Assembly: GCF_932526225.1 (NCBI RefSeq)
Contig: NC_064040.1
Coordinates: 11,508,856 to 11,572,855 of the forward strand
Direction of reading: 5' to 3'
DNA length: 64,000 nt
Source of the DNA: Nematostella vectensis
Taxonomy: Eukaryota > Cnidaria > Anthozoa > Actiniaria > Edwardsiidae
Part shown: in pieces, positions 24,086 through 35,180 of the stretch
Numbering within the stretch: position 1 is the first letter of the stretch
Layout of the letters: each line of letters starts with the position of its first letter
Position numbers and translations under genes: made by a program
Notes under the pieces: model-generated
Databases searched by the model: none
What the model saw: the letters and a program-made list of their open reading frames with translations, nothing else
Told to the model about the DNA's origin: nothing

Positions 24086-25217
24086 TTAATTAAAATGGAA
24101 TCTAAAAGTTATCGTGATAATAACAAAGCTGTGATATTTTGGTTTATTGCTTGATTTTAAAACTAGGTATTTGACTTATCATGAGAGTGAGTTGTTTTAT
24201 TTAATAGCAATTAATTCTACGCAAAGTAGCTCGTTATGCTCGTTTATATTCGTCAGGAGGATATCTTCTGCGTCTACGACTATCGCATGGCGTCTTTTGT
24301 TAGCCGATGTGGTATATTGATGTTTTTTAATAATGGTTATATCAATAAGCGGACTGAAGCCACAAATGATGCCGCCACTACTCAGAACAATGGAATAGCA
24401 CAGTGATTGCTTTTTCAATTGCGTTACTGTCTTACTACAGGATTTTCCTCAGCCGTGTCGTGAAAAACGTCAAAATTGGACTTCGGTGAAAGCAACTTAC
24501 CTAATGGAGCCAATTGAGCGACTGTCAAACTTGATGGCCTCGTTTCATTTGTTTAATTTTTTTTATTTGGCCTAATTAACTGTAGTTTGTTTAATTCAGT
24601 TTTCCACTGAAACATTGTATGTTTTGTGAAATAAAACTTTCACGCAGGAAGTTCGTCAAATAGGCGACAGAGTAATACTTTAAGTTAGAAACGTAATTGG
24701 AAGCAAAAAGTGTGAACGTGTGTTGTTGGTTTCAGGATGTGCAAATAACTTAGATACCCAAATCGCGTTCGTCAAATCACTGTTGACAAAGTGTCAGGCA
24801 AAACGATACCGCATATTTCGGTACTGTCATTGTGAATCGTCTTTAGCTGAACTCGGTTCTTTCTTTTGGGACGCGCGCTGGCGGAAAAAGAAATACAGAA
24901 TCTGAGAATTTTCTTTTACGACAGAGGTGAGTTTGAGAGCCATGCGGCAAGAAAATGATAGCTTGGTAAAGCGAAAAATAGCTTGGCTTGTCACCTCTTC
25001 CCTATGTAAAAACGATTCATATTCAAGCATGGTAGGATAGATGGTAAAATAAGATTTAACCAAGTTTTTATCTCATTAAAATAGTAAATGATATAAAGCA
25101 AATGGGTCTTTCTAAATTCTAATTCAAGTCTTAGTCTATATTTCATATTTTACATTTTTGAAGTACATTTCTATTTAACAATTAAACTACGAGTTCGAGT
25201 TTTCTATGCTAGCTTTC
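24086..25217. other. Intergenic, no gene recognised
   Basis: AT-rich DNA with short unsupported frames (24197-24418, 24720-24905, 24827-25063). Confidence 0.35.
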
Positions 25218-25578
25218 ATAGTCAACGAGGCGCGTAGCGAATAGCTGACGATTTTAATAATAATTCTCGCTATCTATCGCTCAATGGATAGTGAGTACTG
25301 GAGCCAATCAAATTGCAGGATTCGTGATAGTATGTGAGTAGATTTATATATTTAATCAACTTACATACAATCACAAATCTCTCAATTTGATTTCTCCAGT
25401 ACTCACTATCTATTGAGCCACAGATTGTGAGAAGGGAAAAAGCGGTTATTCATTACTGATTATTATTAAAATCGTCATTTTTTTAGTAGTATGTGAGTGG
25501 ATTTATACTAAACAATTAGACTACTTGTTCTCTTTTTCTATGAGTCAAACTCTGGACGCTACGCGCCTCGTTGACTAT
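25218..25578. mobile_element. Foldback element with nested inverted repeats
   Basis: The outer arms are a perfect 22-bp inverted repeat (25218-25239, ATAGTCAACGAGGCGCGTAG..., and 25557-25578). An intermediate block GACGATTTTAATAATAAT has its complement near 25466-25477. The inner arms of about 49 bp (25279-25328 and 25370-25418, core GGATAGTGAGTACTGGAG) are about 90% complementary. A direct repeat TATGTGAGTRGATTTATA lies at about 25331 and 25491. No coding sequence. Confidence 0.75.
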
Positions 25579-26031
25579 TTCATTTTATCTACGTTCAACT
25601 TTCAACTTACTAGTATCAATTAAGATCGGTGGAGTAATTAACTTAGGCGGTAAGATAAAAGGTAGAATAACGTCGTCATCATGCAAAAAAGTATATATTC
25701 TTACGTGTGTGTTACGCTTTATAAATAAATACAGATAAACAGGCAGATTATTGTTTTTTTAGTTTCAGTTCAATACACCTGTTCTCCCAGTATATAGTTT
25801 TAATGGCAGAGACATTGTTACTTAATGCCCATAAAGAAAATCTTTTGGATAAATGAGTAACTAAATATCCAAGGGAAAGCTAAACATATGCTTGGCGAGC
25901 GTTTAGCAGCTTTGGAAAAGCAAGAGCACAAAACGGATCTGTTCCCCATAGCGTTTTTTGCTGGCTGGGAAGATTTTAGACCCCTCGGTTGCTGCGGAAA
26001 AAATCGTCCCGAATGGTTCTGCTGGCAAATT

Positions 26032-26423
26032 CAGGCCCGTACCCAGGGGGTGCAGGGGGTGCGAACGCACTCCAACACACACACAACAGCCAAAGATCCA
26101 TTTTCGGTTCCCAATGCCATTGGGAGTTATGTTTACATTGCATCTCATTATTCCCTCGCGGCGAGAATGTCCGGAGAACAATAGGCATTTTGCGCGTCGG
26201 ACGTGCTATTTGTAGACAAACTATAAAGCATCAGCTAGATTACTCTGATATGTAGCCAAATCAGACAATAAACGTCCCGTGAAGATACTGCAAAGGCGTA
26301 AAAAATTAATTTTTTTTCTTTCGGGGTGGTCAGATTTTTATCAGAGAACTCATCCCCCCCGGATAAAATTAGGTCCACTTATTCGGATTTCGCACCCCCC
26401 CCCCCCTCCCTCCCCCGGGCCTG
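26032..26423 (+). mobile_element. MITE with CAGGCCCG ends and poly-C tract, TSD AAATT
   Basis: A 392-bp element: left end CAGGCCCG, right end CGGGCCTG, flanked by AAATT on both sides (26027-26031 and 26424-26428). It contains a poly-C run near 26395-26406. A related copy lies in opposite orientation at 55.4-55.7 kb, sharing blocks such as GGGTGCGAACGCAC and TGGTCAGATTTTTATCAGA. Confidence 0.75.
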
Positions 26424-26428
26424 AAATT

Positions 26429-27330
26429 TGAGCTGCAAATTTGAGGGGTTGTGCTGGGAATATATTTGGGGCATTGGAGTTGATGCTTGGGAAAAAAATC
26501 GTCCCGATCGGTTATACGGGCAATAATTCATGTGCCACAATGTCTAACCACTGCTGGCTGGGGAACAATTTCCTGACCAATGCTGGTTGGGAAAACAAGT
26601 TTTGCTGCTTCATTTTTTTTTCCCGAAGGAAAAGGTTCGATTATTTTAAAGGCGCCTGAGACTTGCCACTCCCCCGTCAAAATCAAATGGCCCGTCCCTT
26701 AGCTCTAAGTTTGTATCAAGTTGTATGGTAGCGACTTCAGGAGGGCAAAGAGACAAAATAATCTATTAGAATCCGAAAGTATAGAAAGTATACAAATTGT
26801 TTCAAACTTTTAATAAAACTTTTCTATCGTTGTTAAAATCGCGTTAAAATCGTGGAAATGCGGCTCAAAGTTTTAAATAGTTATTATTTTTATCGTTTTA
26901 CAACAATACTTGGCAAATAATTCTAAGATTTATCTATATACTTACATTTATGCGATGTCATATGGAGCGGTTTTACCACCTCGAGCCGAAGGTCACGGGA
27001 AATTGAAGTATGTAAAAAGGTTCGTGAAACTTGTATTAATCGTTCACTGACGTCCAAGAACAATACAGAATTCCTTTTGCATTTTATGAGTATATTTAAC
27101 ACAAGCTAAGAACAATCTTCGCGTTCGTGTCGATGCCAGTATCTTGCCTATAGGGAATCTTGCACGCATTGCGTGATAACAATCACAGCGAGCCACTCAT
27201 TCACACATAGAGGGAATGAAAAAATCAGGTTCGATTCAAAGGTGAGCCTCGATGCAACCCTGAAAATGCAAGAATTTTAATTACAGGTTATAGTACTTTT
27301 AGCAGTGAGAAAACAAAAAAAGGTTATGCA
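26429..27330. other. Intergenic, no gene recognised
   Basis: Just right of the MITE a segment (AAAAAATCGTCCCGATCGG, near 26491) resembles the one left of it (AAAAAATCGTCCCGAATGG, near 26000). The MITE therefore appears to have landed in an older repeat. Nothing else recognised. Confidence 0.35.
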
Positions 27331-27921
27331 CCTGTCAATTGAAACCACGGCACCCCGATCCCCGGGACATAGCGGGGAAGGTAACATTTATGTGGTGTGA
27401 AATGTGCGTTACTTTCTCGGCTACCGGGGCCTGTGATGCTGTTAAAACACCCGATACATGGCCCCGGTGTTTCCCGATAACGTCCCACCATAAAAAGCCA
27501 TACCTTTCTTTGAGCTGCCCTCTTCAGTGAACGAAACTTCGACGGGAAAAAGCGCATGCATACTACACCCACTTTCGGGCCCTCTCTAGTATTTTCACCA
27601 CAGGCTACCCCAAATTTAAAAATCAACAGACATCGATAGATAGAAACTATATTTTTCTTCAGCCAATACTATCAGAGATTTAGATTTGCAAGCAAGTATC
27701 TTTGTTGAAAAATCATAATTTGAATACGCCGGGGAAAAAACGGGGACGCAATCTCCAGTTTAGCGTTAATTCCCGCCCCCTTTCCCGGCATGTTGAGGGC
27801 TTCTGTTAAATCCCCTGTCCCCCGGTGGACTACATGTGTTAAATAGGTGTTAAATCCCCCGCATGACCGCGTTACCTCCCCGGTATGTCCCGGGGGTCGG
27901 GGGCGGGCTGTCAATTGACAG
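27331..27921. mobile_element. 591-bp element with ~55-bp inverted ends
   Basis: The left end CTGTCAATTG continues into CCCCGATCCCCGGGACATAG and GGGGAAGGTAAC. The right end carries GTTACCTCCCCGGTATGTCC, CGGGGGTCGGGGG and ends CAATTGACAG. The arms are roughly 85% complementary over about 55 bp. TGCA sits on both sides (27327-27330 and 27922-27925), a possible 4-bp target duplication. The two open frames inside (27324-27626 minus, 27339-27530 plus) read through the GC-rich arm and are not considered genes. Confidence 0.65.
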
Positions 27922-27925
27922 TGCA

Positions 27926-30264
27926 TTATGAGTTTGAGTGATTGCGTGAAATAAACCACCATCTTTCCCGATAACATCAATCTTTATTTGTCAATGATCC
28001 TTATCCTGAAGCACGCATTTCTTGGTCGTTTCTTCGTTACAGTATGTTCTTGTCTTCCTAAATACTGGCTTTCTTCACCGGCTAAAACAAGATGAAACAC
28101 ACACCTCGAGTGTCGGTAGCGAATTTTTTTTGCGTATTATAGTCCTCCAATCAAATCGTTCGCAAGACAATGGCGCTATTTCAAAACAACAACAATCGCT
28201 TTGGTTGCCAATGGGGCTTTAAAGCTGCTAGTGCGGTAGACTTTTATAAATCAAGATTGATCGATCTGTAGTTAAATAAAAGGCTCGGTAATGATACCAT
28301 ATGACAAAACAGTTCACATCAGGAATTAACTAGATCACAAGCAGTATTTTCTCTTCGAGAAAACAAAAAAGTTGTTTTCATGATTATGTAGGGACGTGGG
28401 AGTATCGGCAGTGTTCGGTAGATTCCGGGTTACCTGTGGTTGTGGTGAGGTGGGTTACATATCGTTTAGAGAAACAAACAAACATGGCATTCTAGATTTG
28501 CATTAGTCAAAATCTATTACTCCTTACCCTCATCTGCTACTCTCTTTTTATTCCTATGTCAAATTCGTGAGACGTTTTGTAATTTGGGGGTATTTATGGC
28601 GAATAAATCCTTGTTATCTTTAAAAAACGTTCAGCTGCGCTAATTTTTTCTTTGACGTGCATTTTAAGTTCAACGTAAAGCCTAATGAAACGACATAAGA
28701 GTTGAGAGGAAAAATGAACACGTCAAACATATTTGCCAAAATAAAAAAAAGGTCATTTTACTACTTAGTTATTTTACTACTTATTTTTATTGAACTTATT
28801 TTTTTTACATAAATTGCAAGCGGTTCATTTGTTAATCGCCATCATGTGAATAATGCATGACAAGAATTTATCGTCTATGAAATGGCAACTTTATCATTCT
28901 ACACTGACAGGGCACTTAGAATTGTTTTGATTAGTGCTATTATAAGCGTGTTTATGTGTCGGATTGCCAAAACACCAATATTGTTTTCTTCAAGGTAAGC
29001 TGAAATTATTTGAAGCAGATGATCTCAATATCGCTGGTATAGAGACTAACAGGATTGGAGGGCGGTAGACCACTTAGTTTAACACCCGTACACAGAAATA
29101 CAGATACAGATACGAGCAAGGTAACACATTATTATTTTTTAATTTTTTTTTATTTTTTTACTTTTTGTGTCAAATCCGTTTCATGTAGATTCCGCGTAGC
29201 TAATAATAATAATGATTATTTTAAGCAAAAAGCATGTAGGACGGGAATTTATATCCTATCTTTGTGTTAGGAAATACTCCCCATCGGACTTTATATAGAA
29301 TTTTGTTTTTTAAACAAACATGTTTTAAGTAAATATGACAAAATAAGAAGGAAAAAACACAAGCCATTAGCAAAGGATCTATAATAAGAATATTTTCTAT
29401 AATAAGCGACATCTAAGTAAAAGACCCATACTTACAGACATGTGCTGTAATTCGTATTGAACCTAAATGCTCACGGCTAAGATGAACTGTTATCTAATAG
29501 CAAACTATGTAACACTAAGGCACCAATATCACCTTCTCAAACCCTAACCAGCTCCCAACCTTGCTCGCTGTTAAGTAGCGGGGAGTATACTTTACTGTGC
29601 TCTATTTGGGCGCCTTTGGCCCCTTAAAGACCCAGTGAGCTTTTTGTAGCAGTGTGATGTAATATTTATATATAAAATATCATGAAACCCTTTGGAGTTA
29701 CTGAATCCACCGATGTTTCGGCAATGCTGCCTTCATCAGCAATAACGAAAAGTACGTATCACTTGTTTGTCTGTGTCGGGGACAACAAGAAAATTATATT
29801 GGCAGATCAATCATTAAATAGTTTTGGCAAGTTTTACTAGAGTCATCACAATATAGTTAATGAAGCAGCTATTTGGATTTGGGCTTCTTAGTAATAACCC
29901 CTTCTGGCGGCTGGCATATCGGCAGATAATGTCCAAGGATGAGAAATGGCACGAAAAATAAACAGTTGGCCGAGAAGCGAAGCTTCGAAAGTTTTTTTTT
30001 TTTTCAATTTTGAAATGTCTTTTGTGCGCGCTGGCATGCACGGGAATGACGCCACGAGCGCGCGCGCTGTTGTGAAGTTTTTTGTTATCGCTTTTTCTTT
30101 CACGTTTCAGGATAAATTCTATAAAAGAAATCAAACGTTTTTTTTTTCGTTTTGAAAACCTTGGTGGTGGCGAGTTTTGACTGCACAAAAATGTTCACAG
30201 GACGGATATCACTTTGGCTGGACGTTATCGCCTGATATTTGTCCTGTGAAAATGTGCACGTGAA
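27926..30264. other. Intergenic, no gene recognised
   Basis: AT-rich spacer. The segment 29640-29760 carries CCGATGTTTCGGCAATGCTG and CTTCATCAGC, a sequence style common at the 3' ends of retroelements. Frames at 29814-30188 are low-complexity readings. Nothing supports a gene. Confidence 0.35.
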
Positions 30265-30345
30265 ACGTATTGACCAATGAGCGCGCGTGAAAATTCATCA
30301 CTGGGATATAAAGTACGATAACCAGTGCTAGTTCCGTATCACTCA
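30265..30345 (+). promoter_or_regulatory. Candidate promoter (CCAAT and TATA boxes)
   Basis: A CCAAT box (TGACCAATGA, 30271-30280) is followed 25 bp later by a TATA-like GATATAAAG (30305-30313), with a likely start near 30336-30341. No convincing first exon follows before the LTR element at 30529, so a target gene cannot be named. Confidence 0.3.
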
Positions 30346-30528
30346 GCATTAGTTTTTATCTTTTTGCCTCGAATATTGTAGATTTGAACAATCCAGAACT
30401 ACCGAAATGACGCAAAGCTATTAACCTTTCCTGAGATATAAATCCAGCTTATTTCTTTCAATGGTTTGTTCAGAAAGTATCCTTATTTCGAACCCTATTG
30501 GCCTGAAAAGCTTCCATTTGAAAGTCTT

Positions 30529-30716
30529 TGTTATATATTCAGATTGCTATTGTCATGCGCAGTAGCCCCTCCGACTGCTCATGCGCAGTTAGGAGATGGC
30601 GAGCATGTGCTTTTGAGTCCGGTCATGCTTACGTTCCAGAGTTAAAGTTTAACAGTGTTACATACTGTCTCTTTTATTGGATTATTATCTTCAACCTGAC
30701 TTCCCGATACACTACA
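30529..30716 (+). repeat. 5' LTR of the gypsy element
   Basis: 188 bp, from TGTTATATATTCAG to ACTACA. Two CATGCGCAGT motifs (30554-30563 and 30580-30589) resemble NRF-1 half-sites and are likely promoter elements. Confidence 0.93.
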
Positions 30717-30717
30717 A

Positions 30718-30730
30718 TTGGCGACGAGGG
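30718..30730 (+). promoter_or_regulatory. Primer binding site
   Basis: TTGGCGACGAGGG lies one base past the LTR. The TGG matches the CCA end of a tRNA primer. The tRNA is not assigned. Confidence 0.6.
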
Positions 30731-30733
30731 AAA

Positions 30734-31387
30734 ATGAAAGGTGTGCAAAGGAATATTGGTGCTTTGGAGCCTTTCGATGGTGGTGATTTTGCAGATTATA
30801 GCGAGCGTTTGAACTCGTTCTTCGTAGCAAATAATATTGGACAGTTAGCAGCAGGAGCAACAGAAGCCGAACAACTAGCGGCTGACAAGAAAAAGGTGGC
30901 AGTTGCGATCTCACTCATCGGAAAAACAACATACAGTACGTTAAAAGACCCGTGCTTACCAGATTTACCAGCGGACAAGACATTCCATGAACTGACGACC
31001 ATTTTAAGCGGTTTTTACAAACCGAAGGTCCTGGAGGTGGCCGAAACGTACATATTCCACCACACAGCACTAATGGAAACCGAAACAGTGACTGAATATG
31101 CAAACAAACTAAAACGCCTCGCAGTACATTGTAATTTTGGCGCCTGCTTATCCAGAGCCCTAAGAGACCAATTTGTGGGGGGCGTGAGGAGCCAAGCTAC
31201 ACGGAAAAAAACTCCTTTCTGAAGATAGAACATTCGACCAAGCGTTGAAGGTAGCTCAAGCAGACGACACCTAGTTGACAAGCCTGGTCTCCTCGAACAG
31301 GAATTTCGCTTTGTAAAAAAGAAGCCTGTTGGATCTGATACAGGCAAGAAGTCTACTTTATGCTTCAGGTGTGGCTCTGACAAGCAT
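30734..31387 (+). pseudogene. gag: gag of the gypsy element, frameshifted
   Basis: Starts at ATG 30734, 18 bp past the LTR, and runs open to a TGA at 31220-31222 just after an A7 run. The capsid-like part includes FADYSERLNSFFVANNIG and a later TEYANKLKRLAVHCNFG segment. A second indel near 31260-31275 returns to the original frame. Two CCHC zinc knuckles then follow: CFRCGSDKHLADAC at about 31361-31402 and CGYCSKPGHLVRVC at about 31418-31459. Gag would form the capsid and bind RNA. The two indels nearly compensate each other, showing the ancestral frame continued into pol. Confidence 0.85.
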
Positions 31388-32884
31388 TTGGCAGATGCTT
31401 GTAAACACAAGGATACCATTTGTGGTTATTGTAGCAAGCCCGGGCACCTGGTTCGAGTTTGTTTCAAAAAGAAAAGAGATGAAAAGTCTAGGCAAATTCA
31501 CCAGATCACAACAGAGGAACACTCCAGGGAGCCAGACGTTGTTTCTGATTCTGAGCTTGCAGCTGACTCAATTTATACAGTATACATGCATCATGTTGGG
31601 GGATCAGGAGAGGGAAACCCCCCTAAGTTAGCCGTGGTTATTGAGGGCAAGGAAGTCACCATGGAAGTCGATACGGGCAGTGCAGTTACACTCATAAATG
31701 TTCAAGATTTTGAGAGCATTGGAGGCAGCATCCAAACATTGAAACCACCTACGATTCTACTTAAAGGGTACACGGGAAATACCATTAAGTGCTTTGGGGA
31801 GAGTGACATGTGCATCCAAGTAGGAGACCAAGTTGGTGATCTGAAGATTCGAATCGTTGAGGGGCCCTCCCTTCTGGGGAGAGACCTAATGTCCAAGTTT
31901 ACACTACCTTGGCAGAACATTTTTAGTGTAGTACAGACTACTACGGAGGATATAATACATCAATACCCAGCTCTTTTTGATACTACTACTGTTGGAAAAC
32001 TCCAGGGAGTACAAGTCTCCTTGCAAGTAGATGATAGTAATCCAGTGTTTGTGAAGCCTAGAACTGTACCTTTCGCGGTGCGCGACAAATATGAACAGTC
32101 CTTAGAAAAGTTGGAGGCTGAGGATATTATTGAGAGAGTTGAACACTCTGACTGGGCCTCACCGACAGTACCAGTAGTCAAACCCAGTGGAGATTTACGC
32201 ATCTGCGGGGATTACTCTGTCACTATCAACAAGCACTCTACACTTGAACAATACCCAGTCCCTTCACTGGAAGAATTGTTGGGTAAGTTAGCAGGGGGGA
32301 AAAAGTACACCAAACTGGACTTATCTCAGGCTTACCATCAACTGGAGCTCTCCCCAGAGTCCCGCAAGTTTACTACCGTCAATACTACTAAAGGATTGAA
32401 CCAGTACAAACTGCTAACTTGTGGAATTAACAGCGCTGTTTCTATTTTTCAGCGCACCATTGAAAATGTCTTAAAGGGTCTACCCAGCTGCTGCGTTTAC
32501 ATTGATGACATTTTGATCACCGGAGAGACAGATGAAATCCACCTTGAAAATTTACACCGAGTTCTACAGCGTCTACAAGAATGTGGTCTAAAGCTTCAAG
32601 AAAGCAAGTTTCATTTTATGCTTGATCAGATTGTTTACCTTGGATTTCGCATTTCTGCAGCAGGGATTTCGCCAACACCTGAGAAAGTGCGAGCTATTTA
32701 GGATGCGGAACCCTCCAGAAATGTTGCAGAACTACAGTCGTTCATCGGCTCTGCAAATTTCTTACGGAAGTTTGTACCTGCCTTTGCGGAACTAGCTTCC
32801 CCACTATACAAGCTTCTACGCAAGGATAAATCATGGAAATGGGAGAAAGTTGAGCAAGAGGCTTTTGAGTGCCTTAAGTCTGCT
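31388..32884 (+). pseudogene. pol: Protease and reverse transcriptase of the gypsy element, stop-interrupted
   Basis: Continues in the gag frame. The aspartic protease active site VDTGSAVTLI is at about 31665-31695, with a LLGRDLMSKF flap-end motif near 31870-31905. The reverse transcriptase carries KLDLSQAYHQ (first catalytic Asp) and CVYIDDIL (YxDD-type site, about 32493-32516). FQRTIENVL is conserved between them, but the preceding TCGINSAVS departs from the usual FG-rich block. A TAG at 32699-32701 interrupts the thumb; the frame resumes directly with AELQSFIGSANFLRKFVP. The enzyme copied element RNA to DNA; this copy is truncated by the stop. Confidence 0.92.
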
Positions 32885-33688
32885 ATGTGTTCTGATACAG
32901 TGTTACAACATTATGATCCTGCAGCTGAACTAGTTCTACACTGTGACGCTTCCTCGGTCGGGGTAGGGGCAACTATTTTGCAACCCGGGCCTGATGGAAC
33001 CTTACAACCTGTGGCTTATGCTTCGAGGACCCTTAGCTCTGCAGAACGGAACTATTTTCAAATTGAGCGGGAGTCCTTAGCTATTGTTTTTGGATTGACC
33101 AAATTCAGACAATACCTATTAGGTAGACATTTTAAGTTACTAACTGAACACAAGCCCTTGATTACATTGCTGGGAGAACACAAACCTGTATTCCAGTTAG
33201 CGTCGGATCGCATTAAGCGATGGGCTTTACTCTTAGCGGCATACAATTACACCATAGAGTTTATCCCAGGCAAGGACAATGTTTTTGCAGATTTCTTATC
33301 ACGAAAACCTGTAGAGTGTGAACCCTCTTCCGAGGAACAAGTGACAGTAAATGTTATGTTTATCAAAGAGGAACAAATTGTAACCGCTTCTATGGTTGCC
33401 ATGGAAACCAAGAAAGATAATGTTTTAAGGAAAGTACTTGATTACACTAGGAACGGGTGGCCTGATAAACCAGAAAAGGAACTCCTCCCTTACTACTACC
33501 AGCGGTTAGATTTATCCTGTGAGGATGGAGAATTGTTATGGGATTCTCGTGTTGTTATTCCAGAATCATTACAAGGAATTGTATTAAATGACTTGCAAGC
33601 AGAACATTTTGGCATAGTGAAGATGAAACAACTTGCTCGTAAGTATTTATGGGGCCAAAACTGGACCAACAAATTGAGGAGACTGTGA
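32885..33688 (+). pseudogene. pol: RNase H and integrase N-terminus of the gypsy element
   Basis: Same frame as the reverse transcriptase. RNase H catalytic acidic residues appear in LHCDASSVGVGATI, ERESLAIVFG and DNVFADFLSRKP. The integrase zinc finger begins at LQAEHFGIVKMKQLARKYLWG. The first His of the HHCC motif is replaced by Gln, which alone would be expected to weaken the finger. A one-base change in the TGGGGCC stretch near 33650 shifts the frame and ends it at TGA 33686-33688. Confidence 0.9.
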
Positions 33689-34362
33689 AGGCTTGCGTCG
33701 CCTGTCAGGAAGCTGCTAAGGCTCCGCCTTCATCAAAGCAAGCTGCGTGGTCATGGCCAGGGGGTCCCTGGAAACGACTACACATAGATTTTGCAGGACC
33801 ATATTTAGATAAAATGTTCTTAGTTGTTGTAGATGCCTACTCTAAGTATGTAGAAATTGTACCTATGACTACCGCCAATTCAGCTAACACCATTTCAGCA
33901 CTGAGACATATTTTTAGTCATTTTGGGTTGCCAGAACACCTAGTTTCTGACAATGGCAGCCAATTTACAAGTGATGAGTTTCAGAAATTTTTAAGGAGTA
34001 ATGAGATTTTACATACAACCACAGCAAGGGGACACCCTGCCACAAATGGGCTGGCGGAACGGTATGTGGGGGACTTTAAAGACAAAATAGGTAAAATTGG
34101 CAGCACTGGTGAATCACTTCAGACTAAATTAGATAGATTCTTGTTGACCTATAGGGCTACACCCAATGCTACAGGAAAATCACCCTCTGAACTGTTACTA
34201 AACAGACAGCCCCGGATACGGCTTAGTGCTTTGCGAACAAGAAGGATGAAACAGGAAGTTAAGATGTTTCAAGAAAATTTGAACAACAAACCCAATACTC
34301 TCAAGATCAAGCTGTGTTCGCTAGGAATTTTGGGAAGGGGGCAAAGTGGCTACCAGGTTTAA
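33649..34362 (+). pseudogene. pol: Integrase core of the gypsy element, frameshifted
   Basis: In a frame shifted from the one before. It holds the two Cys of HHCC (VKACVACQ) and the D,D-35-E catalytic core: HIDFAG, VSDNGSQFTSDEF and GLAERYV. It would insert the element's DNA copy, making the 5-bp target duplication seen here. A second frameshift near 34.30-34.32 kb separates it from its C-terminal domain. Confidence 0.92.
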
Positions 34363-34676
34363 TAGTTGGGACATTCAGCCCCCGAAATTTTGATGTACAA
34401 GTTGGTGATGTAATATGGAAGAGACATGAGGAACAATTACGCCCTAGGTATATTCCCTCCAATCAGTTAGCTCCAAAGCTGTTGTATCAAACAGCATCAA
34501 ACGGAAATACTTACCGGAAGCCCAATGGTTTTCCTACAGAGATTAGTCAAGAAGGTGAAAGTACACCTCAGGTGCCGGATTTACCTGAGATGGGGTCTCC
34601 ATTAACAATGGATACTGAAGGAGTTGAGACTACAGAAGCTACAGAGCCGGTGCCTAGACCTTGTGGGACACTTTAG
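34314..34676 (+). pseudogene. pol: Integrase C-terminal tail of the gypsy element
   Basis: A third frame continues with ARNFGKGAKWLPG and VIWKRHEEQLRPRY, typical of the gypsy integrase C-terminus, then a Pro/Glu/Thr-rich tail up to TAG. No chromodomain signature is seen. Confidence 0.75.
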
Positions 34677-34814
34677 ACACTAGGGAGTATGGGTTCAGAA
34701 GTCATGACCTTACCTGGGGTTGCCTTCCCTGTCAAGAGATACCCATCTAGAGACCAGAAACCCCCTGATAGATTTTATTGAACTGCGTAGCCTAGATAAG
34801 TTACTATTTAACTT

Positions 34815-35015
34815 GAGAGAGGGCAGTTGTTATATATTCAGATTGCTATTGTCATGCGCAGTAGCCCCTCCGACTGCTCATGCGCAGTTAGGAGATGGCG
34901 AGCATGTGCTTTTGAGTTCGGCCATGTTTGCGTTCCAGAGTTAAAGTTTAACAGTGTTACATACTGTCTCTTTTATTGGATTATTATCGTCAACCTGACT
35001 TCCCAATACACTACA
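34815..35015 (+). repeat. Polypurine tract and 3' LTR of the gypsy element
   Basis: The purine-rich GAGAGAGGGCAGT (34815-34827) primes plus-strand synthesis and is followed directly by the 188-bp 3' LTR (34828-35015). It differs from the 5' LTR by six substitutions, four of them clustered just after the GAGT at the centre. Target duplication GTCTT follows. Confidence 0.92.
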
Positions 35016-35180
35016 GTCTTATAATTGATACATAAATTTATATGTATATAAAATCTCTACAAATTTCAACAAAATAATACTTTCACCAATGGTTAACTTT
35101 CAAAGGCTAAAAATTCCGATTAAAAATGTTATCGGATTGGGACACCCTCCGATCCCTACACTATGGCTGATACACTCTTT

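Larger units (their letters stand above)
30529..35015 (+). mobile_element. Ty3/gypsy-type LTR retrotransposon, full length, broken ORFs
   Basis: A 4,487-bp element bounded by two 188-bp LTRs (TGTTAT...ACTACA) and by a perfect 5-bp target duplication GTCTT (30524-30528 and 35016-35020). Order: LTR, TGG-starting primer site, gag with zinc knuckles, protease, reverse transcriptase, RNase H, integrase, polypurine tract, LTR. The pol order with integrase last is diagnostic of Ty3/gypsy; no chromodomain or env-like frame was seen. Gag and pol through RNase H share one frame, which suggests an ancestral single gag-pol ORF. It now has at least two indels near 31.2-31.27 kb, a TAG at 32699 and frameshifts near 33.65 and 34.31 kb, so it is inactive on its own. 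The LTRs differ at 6 of 188 positions. Confidence 0.95.

Noticed and set aside
29711..29742. Hammerhead-ribozyme-like core on the minus strand (CTGATGA, short stem, GAAA)
   Set aside because: Stem II fits, but no cleavage-site strand or stem I partner could be found upstream, so a functional ribozyme is not supported. It may be a retroelement 3' end.
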